Source: Larus michahellis (taxonomy: Eukaryota > Chordata > Aves > Charadriiformes > Laridae). From it: 64,000 nt of DNA. Position numbers and translations under genes: made by a program. The stretch lies in NCBI RefSeq assembly GCF_964199755.1, contig NC_133906.1, positions 1,798,001 to 1,862,000 on the forward strand, given 5' to 3'. This document shows, piece by piece, positions 35,526-47,400 of the stretch (position 1 is the first letter of the stretch; the number at the start of each line of letters is the position of its first letter). The notes beneath the pieces were generated by a model. The model was not told the origin of the DNA. It worked only from the letters and a program-made list of their open reading frames with translations, and did no database searches.

Positions 35526-37975
35526 GGAATGAAATGGTGCCGAGCATAGCAGAATAGACTAGACTAGAGAAGACTATAATAGAATAGAATATTTCAGTGG
35601 GGACGGACTTGCCAGGATCATTTAGTCCAACTGCCTGAGCACTTCAAGACTGACCAAAAGTTAAAGCATGCCTTTAAGGACATTGTCGAAGCGTCTTTTG
35701 AACACTGGCAGCCATGGGGCATCAACCCATTGACTCTGGGAAGCCTGTTCTAGTGTTTGACCATCCTCTTCATGAAGAAATGTTTCCTAATGTCAAGTCT
35801 GGACGTCCCCTGATGCAGTTTGCACCATTCCCACGCGTCCTGTCTCTGGATACAAGGGAGAAGAGATGAGCACCTCCCTCTCTCAGCCTCCTTTTCTCCT
35901 AACTAGGCAAACCCAAGTCCTTAGCCACTCCTCATAGGACATTCCTGCCAGACCTGTCACCAGATCAGTTGCCCTTCCTCTGGATGCAGCTGAGTATCTT
36001 AGCATCCTCCTTTAATGGTGCGGCCCAGGACTGCACAGAGAACTCAAGATGAGGCCGCACCAACACTAAATAGAGTGGGATAATCACCTCTTCTGACTGG
36101 ATGGTTTCACTGTGTTTGATGCACCCAAGGATGCAGTTTGCTATCTTGGCTGCCAGGGCCCAACGCTGACACGTCCTGGGCCTGCTGTCAACCAACACCC
36201 CCAGATTCCTTTCTGCAGGGCTGATCTCCAGCCACTCCTCTCCAAATTTATACTTGTGCCCAGCATTACTCCCATCCCAGGCACAGAATCTGGCACTTGG
36301 ACTTCTTCAATTTCATGCTATTTATGATTGCCCAATGCTCCAACCTAACTAGATCCCTCTGCAAGCCCCATTGTCCCTTGAGAGAGCGAGCAGCACCTCC
36401 CAGTTTGGTATCATCAGCAAAGTTGCTAATGATGCATTCAACTCCTGCATCGAGATCATTGGAAAAATATTGAACAGAACTGGCCTGAGAATTTCACCCT
36501 GAGGAACATCGCAGGTGATATGTCAGCAGCCAGATATAGCCTCCCCCAGCCCCATTGACTACAGTGCCTCTTTAGCCTCTTCTTTAGCCAGTTCACCATG
36601 AACCTGCTCATCTCAGAGTTGGACAACATATCCAGAAGAATTCTCTGAGGGACAGTGCCTCAAAATGTGCTAAAATCCAGAAATCTACATCCACAGCGTT
36701 CCTTCATCCACAGGGCATGTGACTTCATAATAGAAGGACATGGACCTGTTGGAGCGAGTCCAGAGGTGGGCTGTGAAGATGATCAGAGTGCTGGAGGACC
36801 TCTCCTATGAACAGAGGATGAGAGAGTTGGGGTTGCTCATCCTGAATAAGAGGGGGCTCCAGGAAGACCTTAGAGCCCCTTCCAGTCCCTAAAGGGGGCC
36901 TTCAGAAAAGCTGGGGAGGGATTCTTTATTGGGGAGCATAGCGACAGGATGAGGGGTAACAGTATAAACTGAAAGAGGGTAGATTTAGATTAGTCATTAG
37001 GAAGAAATTCTCAGAGTGTGGTGAGATGCTGTCACAGGTTTCCCAGGGAAGTTGTGTATGCCCTGTCCCGGGAAGTTTTCAAGACCAGGTTGGGTGGGGC
37101 TTTGGGCAACCTGGTCTTGTGGAAGGTGTCCCTGCCCATGGCAGGGGAGTTGGAACACGATGATCTTTAAGGTGCCTTCCAAATCTAACCATTCTATGAT
37201 TCTATGATATCAAAGCAGTTAAGCAGGACTTTCCCTTGGTGAACGCACGTTGACTGTGCCTGATGATTGCATTGTTCTTTAAATGGCTGTCATTAGTAAC
37301 CTGTATGATCTTCTCCATAATTTTTCTATGAACTGAGGTTAGACTAACAGGTCGGTAGTTTTCCTGGGTCTTCCCTCTTGCCCTTCTTGTAAAGTGGAAG
37401 AACATTGGCTAGCTTCCAGTCAACAGGGACCCCTCCCCAGTCTCCCAAGGCCTTTGGCAGCTGATGGAGAGACGTCCTGCTGTAAGATTGACTAGCTCCA
37501 TCAGTACTCTGGGACAAATCCCACAGGTGCCATGGACTTGTGAACATTCCACTGACACCACTGGTCCCTGACAATTTCTGCGTCCACCAATGGAAAATCA
37601 CTGTTCCTGCACTCGCGGCCCTCTGTTTCAGTGGACCGGGCAGCCCAGCATCAATCTCTATTGTTAAACAGCAGGTCAAGAAAAGCATTGAATGCCTCTG
37701 CTGCTTCTTCATCCCTGTCAGTCAGGTAACCATCTTCAACAAGTATCAGTCTAATGTTTTCTTTAGACCTCCTCTTCCTATTAACATATTTTAAAAAGCC
37801 TTTCTTGTTGTCTGACACAAGGCTGGACAGTTTCCACTCTAATTGAGCTTTGGACTTTCATGTCTTCTCCCTGCATAGACAAACACTAGCTCTGCAGTCT
37901 TCCTGCAAAGCCCGACCTTGCTTCCAGAGGTCACACAATTTCTTTTTCCTCTTGACTTCCACAAGGAGTTGTTCA
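35526..37975 (-). mobile_element. Long CR1 LINE, minus strand, with nested CR1
   Basis: Homologue of 9785-12290. From about 37320 to the right end it is more diverged from the other copies than the left part is, which suggests a different exchange history. It is broken. Confidence 0.83.
36737..37208 (+). mobile_element. CR1 3' end nested in the minus-strand CR1
   Basis: Same insertion as 10991-11462. Confidence 0.88.
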
Positions 37976-39009
37976 AACATGCTCATTTCCTTTGTGTGCA
38001 TTGTAAGGAAACTGCACAAGTTGCTTCAAAGGACTTTGAAGGTAGAATAAAGTTGAACTTGGAAAAGGGACATTGAGTTTGGTGTCATCGCTGTTCTTCC
38101 TGAATTCAGAGGCTTCTTGATGGGATTGGAAAGCCATCTTGATAAGATTTCTTGTGTTTCTATTAGAACACTTACATTCTCCATTTTTCACTTATTCTTT
38201 CTACTTTGTGAACTGTCTTTAAGCATGGAATATTTGGAAACCCTGAGGCTATATTGTGCTACCTTTATAAACTGTACCGTTGTAAACTGGGATACTGTTG
38301 AGTGTAAAAATGAAATAAGGAGAGACCTGAATGCCTTGCGTGGAGACTGTGATCTTTGTAGAGATGTTTTTTTCTGGGAAAGGTCTGTCAAAGTTTTTCA
38401 AAAGGCTGCAAGTTTTTTTCTCATTTTGTCCCTTGCCTGATGTAAAGCTGAGCAGGTACATTTCTTCAGTGTGGCGATGAAGAGGCAGTGAAGGCTATAC
38501 CGCATTCATTGAAATTGTGGGGTGCACGGCTTTGCTGGCAGGCGTGTATGGGTCTTCTGAGCAGTGAGCTTCTGGTTGTCACAGAGCCCTGTAAGATCCG
38601 GGTGAATGGAAAGCGGCCCCTACGATAAGATGGTGTGCAAAAGCTTCTGCAAAGGAGTGAGGTGGGGGGAGCGACCTATCCCATTCTTCCTAGAGCTCCC
38701 CTCGGATGGAAACTGTGAGTTGTTTGAGCACAAAGTGTTTGTGACCTTAAAGGTGTAGCAGTTTCAGAAGATGGATGGCACAAAGACAGCATACATGTTC
38801 CTGCCGGGAAGTATTTGGGGGCACAAGAGTACATGGGCAATTACTGAGTGAAATCTGCTATAGGGGAGAGGCTTCGATCTCAGGAAATGTAAAAGACTTC
38901 ACCCTTCCCTTCCACGGGCACCTGATAAAAATGTAACACAGGAGGCTAGTGTAGCAAAGACTGTTATATGTCAAGAAGTGAATGCCGCACTATCCAATTA
39001 GCCCGAGTA
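37976..39009. other. Duplicated spacer upstream of copy 5, no gene seen
   Basis: A diverged homologue of 1441-2593 with small deletions. No gene is supported. Confidence 0.5.
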
Positions 39010-39183
39010 GCATCATGGAATCATTTAGGCTGGAGAAGACCCTTGAGATCATCGAGTCCAAAGTTAAGCTTACATTACCAAGTCCACCACTGAACCCTGT
39101 CACTAAGTGCCACGTCCACGGACGCTGGGCACTTCCATGGGCGGCCGGTGTTAAGGCTTGACAATCCTTTTGGTGAAGAAATG
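39010..39183 (-). mobile_element. CR1 3'-end fragment cut by a deletion, minus strand
   Basis: Starts CATCATGGAATCATTTAGGC and runs into the promoter block near 39183. Confidence 0.8.
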
Positions 39184-39354
39184 TATCCGAACGCTGTGCA
39201 ACGGGGATCGGGGGAAGAGACGGGACAGCTGCCGGCGCTGCCCGTGCGCTGGGAGTCAAGCGTCGGCCCCGCAGGACTCCCGGCGCTCCTGCGCTGCGCG
39301 TCCCTCGCCGGCGCCGTGTGTGCACGGGCCCGTGTGCTGTCCCGCCGCGGGCCG

Positions 39355-39380
39355 CAGGGTGGTGCTCCCGGCCAAGGCGG
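39355..39380 (+). promoter_or_regulatory. Candidate CSE/CTCF element of gene 5
   Basis: Same bases as 5611-5636, about 306 bp before ATG 39661. Just upstream, roughly 150 bp of GC-rich promoter sequence that the other copies share is missing, in two pieces, so the sequence jumps from the CTCGCCGGCGCCG block to CCCGCCGCGGGCC. Confidence 0.55.
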
Positions 39381-39660
39381 CGCCGAGCGGCTGCGGGCGG
39401 GGAGGCGGCCCAGCCCAGCCCGCCGCTACACAGCCCAGCCCAGCCCGGCCGAACCGAGCCGGGCAACGGCGGCGAGCGGCGGCGAGCGGTGCCCCGTGCC
39501 AGCGGCTGCTGGGCCAGGGCAGCCGCGCTACGTGCCGCCATCCGGAGTCGGCGAGAGGGAGGCCGCCCGACCGCCGCCCCGCCGCGCGGCTGCTGGGCGC
39601 CGCTCTCCGCGGAGGAGTGCGCGGGCGATCCGCGAGACGGAGGCTGTCCGCCGGCCCGAG

Positions 39661-42102
39661 ATGGCGATCGCAAGGCAAGTGCTTTGTCTCTGTGCTTTCC
39701 TCTCCCTGCCGCTCGCTCGCTCCGAGCCCATCCGCTACTCCGTAGCCGAGGAGGCGGCGAGCGGCTCCGTGGTAGCCAGCGTGGCGGAGGACGCGGGGCT
39801 GTCCCCGGCGCAGCTGGCGGCTCGCGGCGCCCGCCTGGCCTCGGAGGACGGCCGGCAGCACTTTCGCTTAGACCCCGCCACCGGCCGGCTCGTCGTGGCC
39901 GAGAGGCTGGACCGGGAGGAGCTGTGCGGCCAGTCCGCTACGTGCACGCTCCCCTTCGAGCTCCTGCTGGCAAACCCGCTGCAGTTCTTTCGGGTGGAGG
40001 TGGCCGTGGAGGACATCAATGACCATTCCCCCATTTTCCCGGAGGAACGAGTTACTATTAAGATTGTGGAAAGGAGCGACCTGGGCTCGCGTTTCCCTCT
40101 GGAGGGTGCTCGGGACCTGGATGTTGGCAGCAACAGCATCCAGGCTTACAGCATTTCTCCCGAGAACGAGTACTTCAGTGTCTCCTTTGCAAGTCAGAGT
40201 GAGGACGACAAATATGTTGAACTGGTCTTGGAGAAGGCTCTAGACAGAGAGGAGGAAGGAGAGGTGGTTTTCAGTCTCATTGCCATGGATGGGGGCTCTC
40301 CTCCCAGGAGTGGGACCACACAAATCCGCATTGTTATTCTAGATGTAAATGACAACTCTCCTGTCTTCACACAGAAGCTGTATGTTGGGCAGGTTTTGGA
40401 AAATGCCCCTGTGGGCTCTGTTGTTCTCAGAGTGGTGGCAACTGATCAGGATGTGGGAGTTAATGGGGACATCACCTATCAGTTCAGGCAAGCAGTGGGC
40501 CAAAGCAACTCAGCATTCATGATCGACCCTACTAGTGGTGAAATTAAAGTCACGAAGCCTCTGGACTTTGAGGTGGCAGAGAATCATGAGCTCAGTGTGC
40601 GGGCCACGGATGGCGGTGGCCTGTCAGCTATCTGCAAGGTGTTGGTGGATGTGGTGGATGTGAATGACAATGCACCTGAGCTGGTGGTCAACTCCTTCAA
40701 CAGCCCCCTCCCCGAGAACGCATTCCCTGGAACAGTGGTTGCCCTCTTTACTGTCAGGGACCGGGATTCTGGTGCGAATGGGAAGATCTCCTGTGCCCTT
40801 GAGGATCAGCTATTGTTCTCCCTGCGTCTGCCCTATAAGAATTACTATGAACTGGTGACTGTGAGTATGCTGGACAGGGAGGAGATGGCACGGCACATCC
40901 TCATTGTCACAGCAGCAGACGCAGGATCACCTCCTCTCACAACCACCCAGACCTTCACAGTGGACATCTCCGATGTCAACGACAATGCACCTGCCTTCAA
41001 CCAGACATCATACACGATGTATGTGCGTGAGAACAATGTCCCCATGGTGCTTGTTGGAGCTGTCAGTGCTGCAGATGCTGATGTGGGGCCCAATGCCAAG
41101 GTGTCATATTTCCTGGCACCATCCCATCCCACAGAGCAGCCTCCCTGCTCCTGCATCTCCGTGAACTCTGAGAATGGGCACGTGTATGTGCTGCGGCCTC
41201 TGGACTATGAGCAGGTGAAGCAGATTGATGTCTTGGTGAGTGCCTCCGATGCCGGATCTCCTCCTCTCAGTGCCAACGTCACCGTCCACCTTGTTGTGGT
41301 GGATGAGAATGACAATGTGCCACTGGTGCTGTACCCATCACAGGACAGCGGTCCACCATCCAGCGAGCTGGTGCCTGTATCAGCTGAGGCGGGGTACCTC
41401 ATCACCAAAGTGGTGGCTGTGGATGCAGACTCAGGACAGAACTCGTGGCTCTCATACCACCTGCTGAAGGCCACCGAGCCCGGGCTGTTTGTGGTGGGTG
41501 CCCAAAGCGGGGAGGTGCGGCTGAAGAGGCCAGTGACAGAGAGGGATGCTGTGAAGCAGAAGCTCGTTGTTGTGGTGCGAGACAATGGGAAGCCTCCGCT
41601 GTCAGCCACTGCGGCACTGAACGCCCTCCTGCTCAATGACTTCTCAGACGTGCGCATACCTCACAGCAGCCTGGCCACGGAGGATGAGAGTGACTCCTTG
41701 ACAACCTATTTAATCATTTCCTTGACCTTTGTCTCACTCCTCTTCCTCGCATCCATGACAGCCTTCATCACTCGCAAGGTGTGCAAGAGAAAGGAGCTGA
41801 AGGCAGGGCACGTGCTTTATGGTGCTGGCAACTTGCAGAGCAGCCTGGCTGATGCAGCCACAGCAGGGACCTTGCCCCATGGCTATTGCTATGAGATCAG
41901 CCTCACAACGGGCTCTGGCAACAGCGAGTTCAAGTTCCTGAAGCCCATCCTCCCCAGCCTGCCACCACAGCAGTGCACCACGGTTGGGGACACCCATGAT
42001 GAACAGGTTTTCCCCCGTGGCCCCATTACTGCAGCAGACATGGCACCAGACAACCCCGGGACCCTCTCTGGAGAACAGTTCAATAGTCTTTCCTTTAACT
42101 AG
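39661..42102 (+). CDS. PCDHB: Beta-type clustered protocadherin, copy 5
   Basis: 813 residues with the same plan as copy 1. Ser replaces Asn in [10 protein letters not shown], the only EC1 change seen among the five copies before the final linker. EC2 combines EERVTIKI (as copy 1) with the private IVERSDLGS and with [10 protein letters not shown] (as copies 2 and 3). EC3 starts [12 protein letters not shown], then [10 protein letters not shown]4 combines ELVVNSFN (as copies 1 and 4) with VSMLDREE (as copy 2). The EC5-EC6 linker is DENDNVP. The tail has [12 protein letters not shown] as in copy 4. Its downstream flank alone lacks the solo LTR and the CR1 nest, so this unit keeps the ancestral 3' arrangement. 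Confidence 0.93.
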   Translation: MAIARQVLCLCAFLSLPLARSEPIRYSVAEEAASGSVVASVAEDAGLSPAQLAARGARLASEDGRQHFRLDPATGRLVVAERLDREELCGQSATCTLPFELLLANPLQFFRVEVAVEDINDHSPIFPEERVTIKIVERSDLGSRFPLEGARDLDVGSNSIQAYSISPENEYFSVSFASQSEDDKYVELVLEKALDREEEGEVVFSLIAMDGGSPPRSGTTQIRIVILDVNDNSPVFTQKLYVGQVLENAPVGSVVLRVVATDQDVGVNGDITYQFRQAVGQSNSAFMIDPTSGEIKVTKPLDFEVAENHELSVRATDGGGLSAICKVLVDVVDVNDNAPELVVNSFNSPLPENAFPGTVVALFTVRDRDSGANGKISCALEDQLLFSLRLPYKNYYELVTVSMLDREEMARHILIVTAADAGSPPLTTTQTFTVDISDVNDNAPAFNQTSYTMYVRENNVPMVLVGAVSAADADVGPNAKVSYFLAPSHPTEQPPCSCISVNSENGHVYVLRPLDYEQVKQIDVLVSASDAGSPPLSANVTVHLVVVDENDNVPLVLYPSQDSGPPSSELVPVSAEAGYLITKVVAVDADSGQNSWLSYHLLKATEPGLFVVGAQSGEVRLKRPVTERDAVKQKLVVVVRDNGKPPLSATAALNALLLNDFSDVRIPHSSLATEDESDSLTTYLIISLTFVSLLFLASMTAFITRKVCKRKELKAGHVLYGAGNLQSSLADAATAGTLPHGYCYEISLTTGSGNSEFKFLKPILPSLPPQQCTTVGDTHDEQVFPRGPITAADMAPDNPGTLSGEQFNSLSFN

Positions 42103-44107
42103 CATGGAGTCAGCACATACAGAGGCTTCATTCATGCCTCACGATAGGAAGGGATCCTTGTTACATCTGCATTTGCAGTTGGTGTCAGTGATTTCCTATC
42201 AAATTCTAAGTGAGAAGAAATGTTTATCTCTACCTGCAGGAAAAAAACAAACAATAGTAACTGAATTTTCCTTCAGTCCAATAAGAATATGGTTTTGCTC
42301 TCTTACAGCCGCTTCTGAAATTTTTCAAGAGTGGTGTTTGTTCCAGTGCTCCCAGCTAAGTTCTTCTCTCACTTGCTGGCAGTCCAGCCCGTGGACCTCT
42401 TATTCTGTGCTCTAACACAATGTCAAAGTCAGGCTGACAAATCACATCCCTGCTGAAATGCACATAGCCCTCTTCCCAGCAATGAAGGTGTGAGTACTGT
42501 GTTACAATGTGATGCAAGCATCGAGCTCTTTCTTCTCTGGGTGCTGGGTGTCTCTGTCTGAGTTCTATGGGCTCTGTGTGTTTGTCTTCTGGTCAGCTAT
42601 GTCTGTCTGGACAGCCTTTGTGTGTCTGCCTGTGCTGCAATAGTGCTGCCCAGTGAATGCAGCAGTTGCTCTCAACTACTGTGGTGACCTCAATTCCAGC
42701 TCATCAGGTAAGAAGGGTATTTTGTCCTTTTGAGTACAGCAGTCTCACTTCTCTAAGGGAGAGCAGCAAAACGGACAAGATCTTCCTTTGGACGATGAGA
42801 GGGGGGAGGGTGGTCTGTCTTCTTGGGGTTTCCTTGGAAATATAACAGCTGAAGTAAAGTTTGCATAGACAGTAACTGTTCAGAGTTGTTAAAACACGTT
42901 CATTGCGTTTGAATGCATTGTAAGGAAACTCCACATGTCACTTCAAGGGCTTTTTCTAAAGTTAGTATCAAGATGAACTTGGAAAAGGACTATTGAGTCT
43001 GGTTTTGTTATTGTTACCAAATTCAGAGGTTTCTTGATGGGAGGGGAAAGTGGTCTCAACAGGATATTCTCTGTTTTTGTTAGAGCATTTGCATTCTGCT
43101 TTTTGCCCTTTTTCCTTCTACTCTGTGAACTGTGTTTGAGCATTGTCTTACCTATTCCTATTAAGAAGGACTGTTAACCCATGTATAATATCAGATTGTT
43201 TGAATGAAACCAGAGTGTGGCACAGAATATTTGGAAACCCTGACACTGTGTGTTGCTACAGTTATGAACTCTACTGTTATAAACAGGGTTATCCTTGTGT
43301 GTAAAAATGAAATAAAGAGAACACCTGAATGGCATGTTTGAAAATGGTCTTTGTAGACATGTTTTTTGTGGGAAATCTCTGTGAAAGTTTTTCAAAAGGC
43401 CGGGATTTTTTTTTCTTATTTTGTCCCTTGGCTGAGGTTAGGATGAGCGGGTAGATTTCTTCAGCTTGGAGATGCAGCTAATGGAGTATTCAGGAAAATT
43501 GCGGGGAGGAGGCAATTACTGGCAGGCCTACATGAGTCTTCTGAGCACTGAGCTTCTGGTTTCAACAAGGCCCAGTTAGATCCAGAAACTGGCCCCTACC
43601 CTAACAGGAAACTGGCCCCTGCCCTAACAGAGGCAGTGGGTATGCAAAGGCCTCTGCAAAGCAGTGAGGTGGGTGGAGTGACTTTTCCAATTCTCTCAAC
43701 AGCTCCAGCTGCAGATGGCAACTGTGAGGTGTTGGAGCACTAAGTGTTTTGATTCTAAATGTTTTGGAGGATGGATGGCAGAAGAAGAGCATACGTATTC
43801 CTTTAGGGAAGTGTTTGGGAAAGCCCTCGGAAGTGGGCAATTGCTGGGATAATACTACTACCTGGGAGAGGATTCACCCTCAGGAAATGCAGAGGACTAC
43901 ACCTGTCCCTTCCTTAAAGGCCCCAATAAAAAGGTAAGTCCTGAGGGCATGCTGGTGTAGTGATACTGACTAGAAGACCATTGTACATTGAGGACTGAGT
44001 GATCCACCATCCAGTTAATCTGGGAAGGCATAGGCCTGTCCTGTGCTGTCTTATTCTTTGTTGTGCTGCATAAATCCCTGGGTGGCAGGATGAACTCAGC
44101 CAGCTCA
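42103..44107. other. TE-free downstream spacer of gene 5 with three empty insertion sites
   Basis: Homologous to the spacers behind copies 1-4 but without their insertions. The solo LTR site is empty near 42445 (GACAAATCACATCCCTGCTG). The CR1 nest site is empty near 42850 (GAAATATAACAGCTGAAG). The small CR1 site is empty near 44031 (CAGTTAATCTGGGAAGGC). AATAAA occurs near 43310. No gene is supported. Confidence 0.7.
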
Positions 44108-44401
44108 CTGGGGAGCTGGTAGGGAGGGGGAGGGTGGTGTTGTCATGCTGGAGTTGCTGCTTGGAGCGCCCTGGGCTTTGGGTTCTGGTCGGTAAGTGGT
44201 GGTACATTAATGGCACTTTGTGTATTCCTCTATCAGTATTATTGTTGTTTTCCCCTTTCCTTTGCTGTTCTGTTAAACTGCCTTCATCTCAGCCCACGAG
44301 TTTTGCCTTTTTCTTCTGGTTCTGCCTCCATCCCACTGCTGGGGGAGAGTGAGCAAAAGACCATGTGGTTCTTTATTGCCAGCTGGGGCTAAACCACAAC
44401 A
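44108..44401 (+). repeat. Left LTR of the ERV-L provirus, 5' part missing
   Basis: Aligns with the right part of 49947-50404 and ends in GCTGGGGCTAAACCACAACA, as the right LTR does. Confidence 0.8.
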
Positions 44402-47400
44402 GTCCTTTTTTGCACCCAACATGGGACGCAAAAGGTTGAGATAACAACAGATCTGACTAGAATATGTTAAAATGAATTTGTTATACACATTTATTTTATT
44501 AGTTAAATAGTCACTGGTCACAATGTTGCTTTGTTTGTTTGCATGGCTGTGTTATGAAAATTCATATATGCTCATGAAAATTCTTATATGCTCTATGTAC
44601 ACCCTGTGATCCTGTTCACCTCCTCTGGGAGAGAGATCAGATTATCATTTTGCCGTCCTGTGTAATATCAGCTTATGATATGATAACATCACTCTTCAGG
44701 CTGTTATATTGGTGTGTTTATGCAGCATTGCTGTCCTGTTTGTACCTCAGGCACCATCTCTTGGAATTTATTAATAATCGCACCCAATTTATGGGGAAAA
44801 AGGGGATTTAGGGGGGGCTAGTTTCCCCAGCTTTTTCACCTCCATTTTCTCCTTTGGGATGAGTACATCGGCTTTTGAGAATTTTGAATATCCTTGGCAT
44901 GTTCAAACCAGCATGGTTCTGTTGCTACGTATCCTGAAAGTGTTTCAGGTCTTGTTTAGGGTTAAACAACTATTTAAGAATACTACCCAGAGATGTGCCC
45001 GAGGCTGGATAGTCATGGGTAGCATGGCATGTGGGAGAATATGAGTGGGTATCTGGAGAACTTCTCACCTCCAATGGTTTGGAACTTCAGCTCCAGACAA
45101 CTACAGGACCCTGATAAAGTGATAAAATATTTGGAAGGAAAACGCTGTGGCTATTCCAGAGAGGCACAACTTACTGCACTGTCCTGGGCCCTGGCCAGTA
45201 TCTACCAATCACGGCTCAATACTATGCAGCACCCTCAGAGGAAAGAAAGGGAAACCAGACCATCAGACAGGACAGCTACTCCAATCCCTGAGACAGGCAC
45301 TGATACAGGTACTGTGGCTGCTCAAACCCTGGTAACAGGCACTGCAGCTGAATCAGAAAACCAACCCATGAGAGTATCAGGTGCCCCTATTCAGAAGAAT
45401 AAATACACAAAGAAATTGGTTCACTTAGTAAGGGATGATGATAAACCAGGGCCATCACAAGAACCAGACATAATCACCCAATCCCTATCCCTGAGTGAAC
45501 TTCGAGTTATACAAAAGATTTCAGCTGCCATCCAGATGAGCACATTGTCACGTGGCTGCTCCAAAGCTGAGATAACGGGGCCAGGAGCTTGGAGTTAGAG
45601 AGTAGGGAAGCCAAGCAACTGGCATCCCTGTCTAGGGAAGGGGGCATTGACAAGGCAATTGGGAAAAAGACACAAGCCCTTAGCCTCTGGAGGCCACTCA
45701 TGTCAGGCATGAAGAAAAGGTATTCCTTCAGTGAAGATGTTGCATGTCCTCCAAGCAAGTGGACCACCATAGAGAGAGGTATCCAGTACCCCTGAGGGAA
45801 TTAGCCATGCAGGAGATAGATTATTATCACCTGGACAATGCACACTTACCCACAGATCCTGATGAAGTCCAATGCACACAGCCCATGTTGTGCAAGTTTG
45901 TACAGAGCGCACCATCATCGAATGCCAGTTCATTGGCACTGATGGAATGGAAAGGCGAAGAAGTACCAATGACGGATGAAGTGGCTGGCCAACTCCAGCA
46001 ATACAAAGAAAGTTTCTCTTCCTCCCTCATCTCAGCTGTGGAGAAACTGTCCTGGAAGTTACAGCAACTCAAAGAATATGTCCTGTTCCCCACCTGTACG
46101 GGCCAGTATCTCAGTTCTTAGCAGGAGGCGTCTCTCTGCTCAAGAGACAAGATATAGAGGGTACTCACCACAAGGCACTGTGTGGTTTTACCTGTGTGAC
46201 CATGGAAAGGACATGAGGAAGTGGGATGAACAACCTACCCTGACCTTAGAGGTACAAGTACATGAGTCACAAGGAAGAACAATCCAGGAAAAGTGCTTCT
46301 CCAGTTTCCAGTGGACAGTTCCCCACACAGAGTAGAAGGCTTGATCTTATTTCTGATCCCCTTGAAGGGACTTATAAGTCGTTTTTGCAAGATGTGAGTA
46401 AGAGATATTATGGCCATGATTAGAGAGGCCCTGCCTACAGCCAGGTAGAGGAAAGGGACAACCTCATTTATTGGACTGTGTGAATTCAATGGCCTGGCAC
46501 ATCAGACCCACAGGAGTATAAGGCTCTAGTGGACGTTGGTGCACAGTGTACCTAATACCATCAAGCTATAAAGGGGCAGAACCCATCTGTATTTCTGAAG
46601 TGACAGCAGGATCCCAACAGTTGACTGTATTGGAAGCTGAAGTGAGCCTAACTGGGAATGAGTAGCAAAAGCACCCCATTGTTACTGGCCCAGAGGCCCT
46701 GTGCATCCTTGGCACAGACTACATCAGGAAAGGGTATTTCCAGGACCCAAAAGGGTACCAGTGGCCTTTTGGCATAGCTGCCTTGGAGGCAGAGGAAATT
46801 AAGCAGCTGTCTACCTTGCCTGGTCTCTCAGAGGACTGTTCTGTTGTGGGCTTGCTGAGGGTCGAAGAACAACAAGCGACAATTGCACAACATTGCATTG
46901 ACGACAGTATCACACCAATCAAGACCTTTTGATTCCCATCCATAAGCTGATTCATCAACTGGAGACCCAAGGAGTGATCAGCAAGACTCGCTCACCCTTA
47001 AATAGTCCCATGTGGCCAGTGAGAAAATCTAATGGAGAATGGAGACTAACAGTGGACTATCATGGCCTGAATGAAGTTGCACCACCACTGAGCGCCACCA
47101 TGCTAGAATGTTAGAATTTCAATATGAACTGGAGTCAAAGGCAGCCAAGTCATATGCCTCCATTAATACTGCTAATGCATTTTTCTCAATCCCTTTGGCA
47201 GCAGAGTGCAGGCCACAGTTTGCTTTCACTTGGAGGGGTGTCCAGTACGCCTGAAACTGACTGCCCCAGGGGTGGAAACACAACCCCACCATTTGTCATG
47301 GATTGATCCAGACTGCACTGGAACAGGGTGAAGTTCTGTAACACCAGCAATACATTGACAACATCATTATATGGGGCAACACAGCAGAAGAATTTTTTGA

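Noticed and set aside
5752-42102. Template-directed diversification as in diversity-generating retroelements, given the variable blocks and nearby reverse transcriptases
   Set aside because: The reverse transcriptases belong to broken CR1 and ERV-L fossils, changes are not adenine-biased, and block sharing among paralogues fits ordinary gene conversion.
45029-45598. 189-codon frame as a host gene
   Set aside because: It lies in the gag-like part of the broken ERV-L provirus, in the position and orientation expected for that element.
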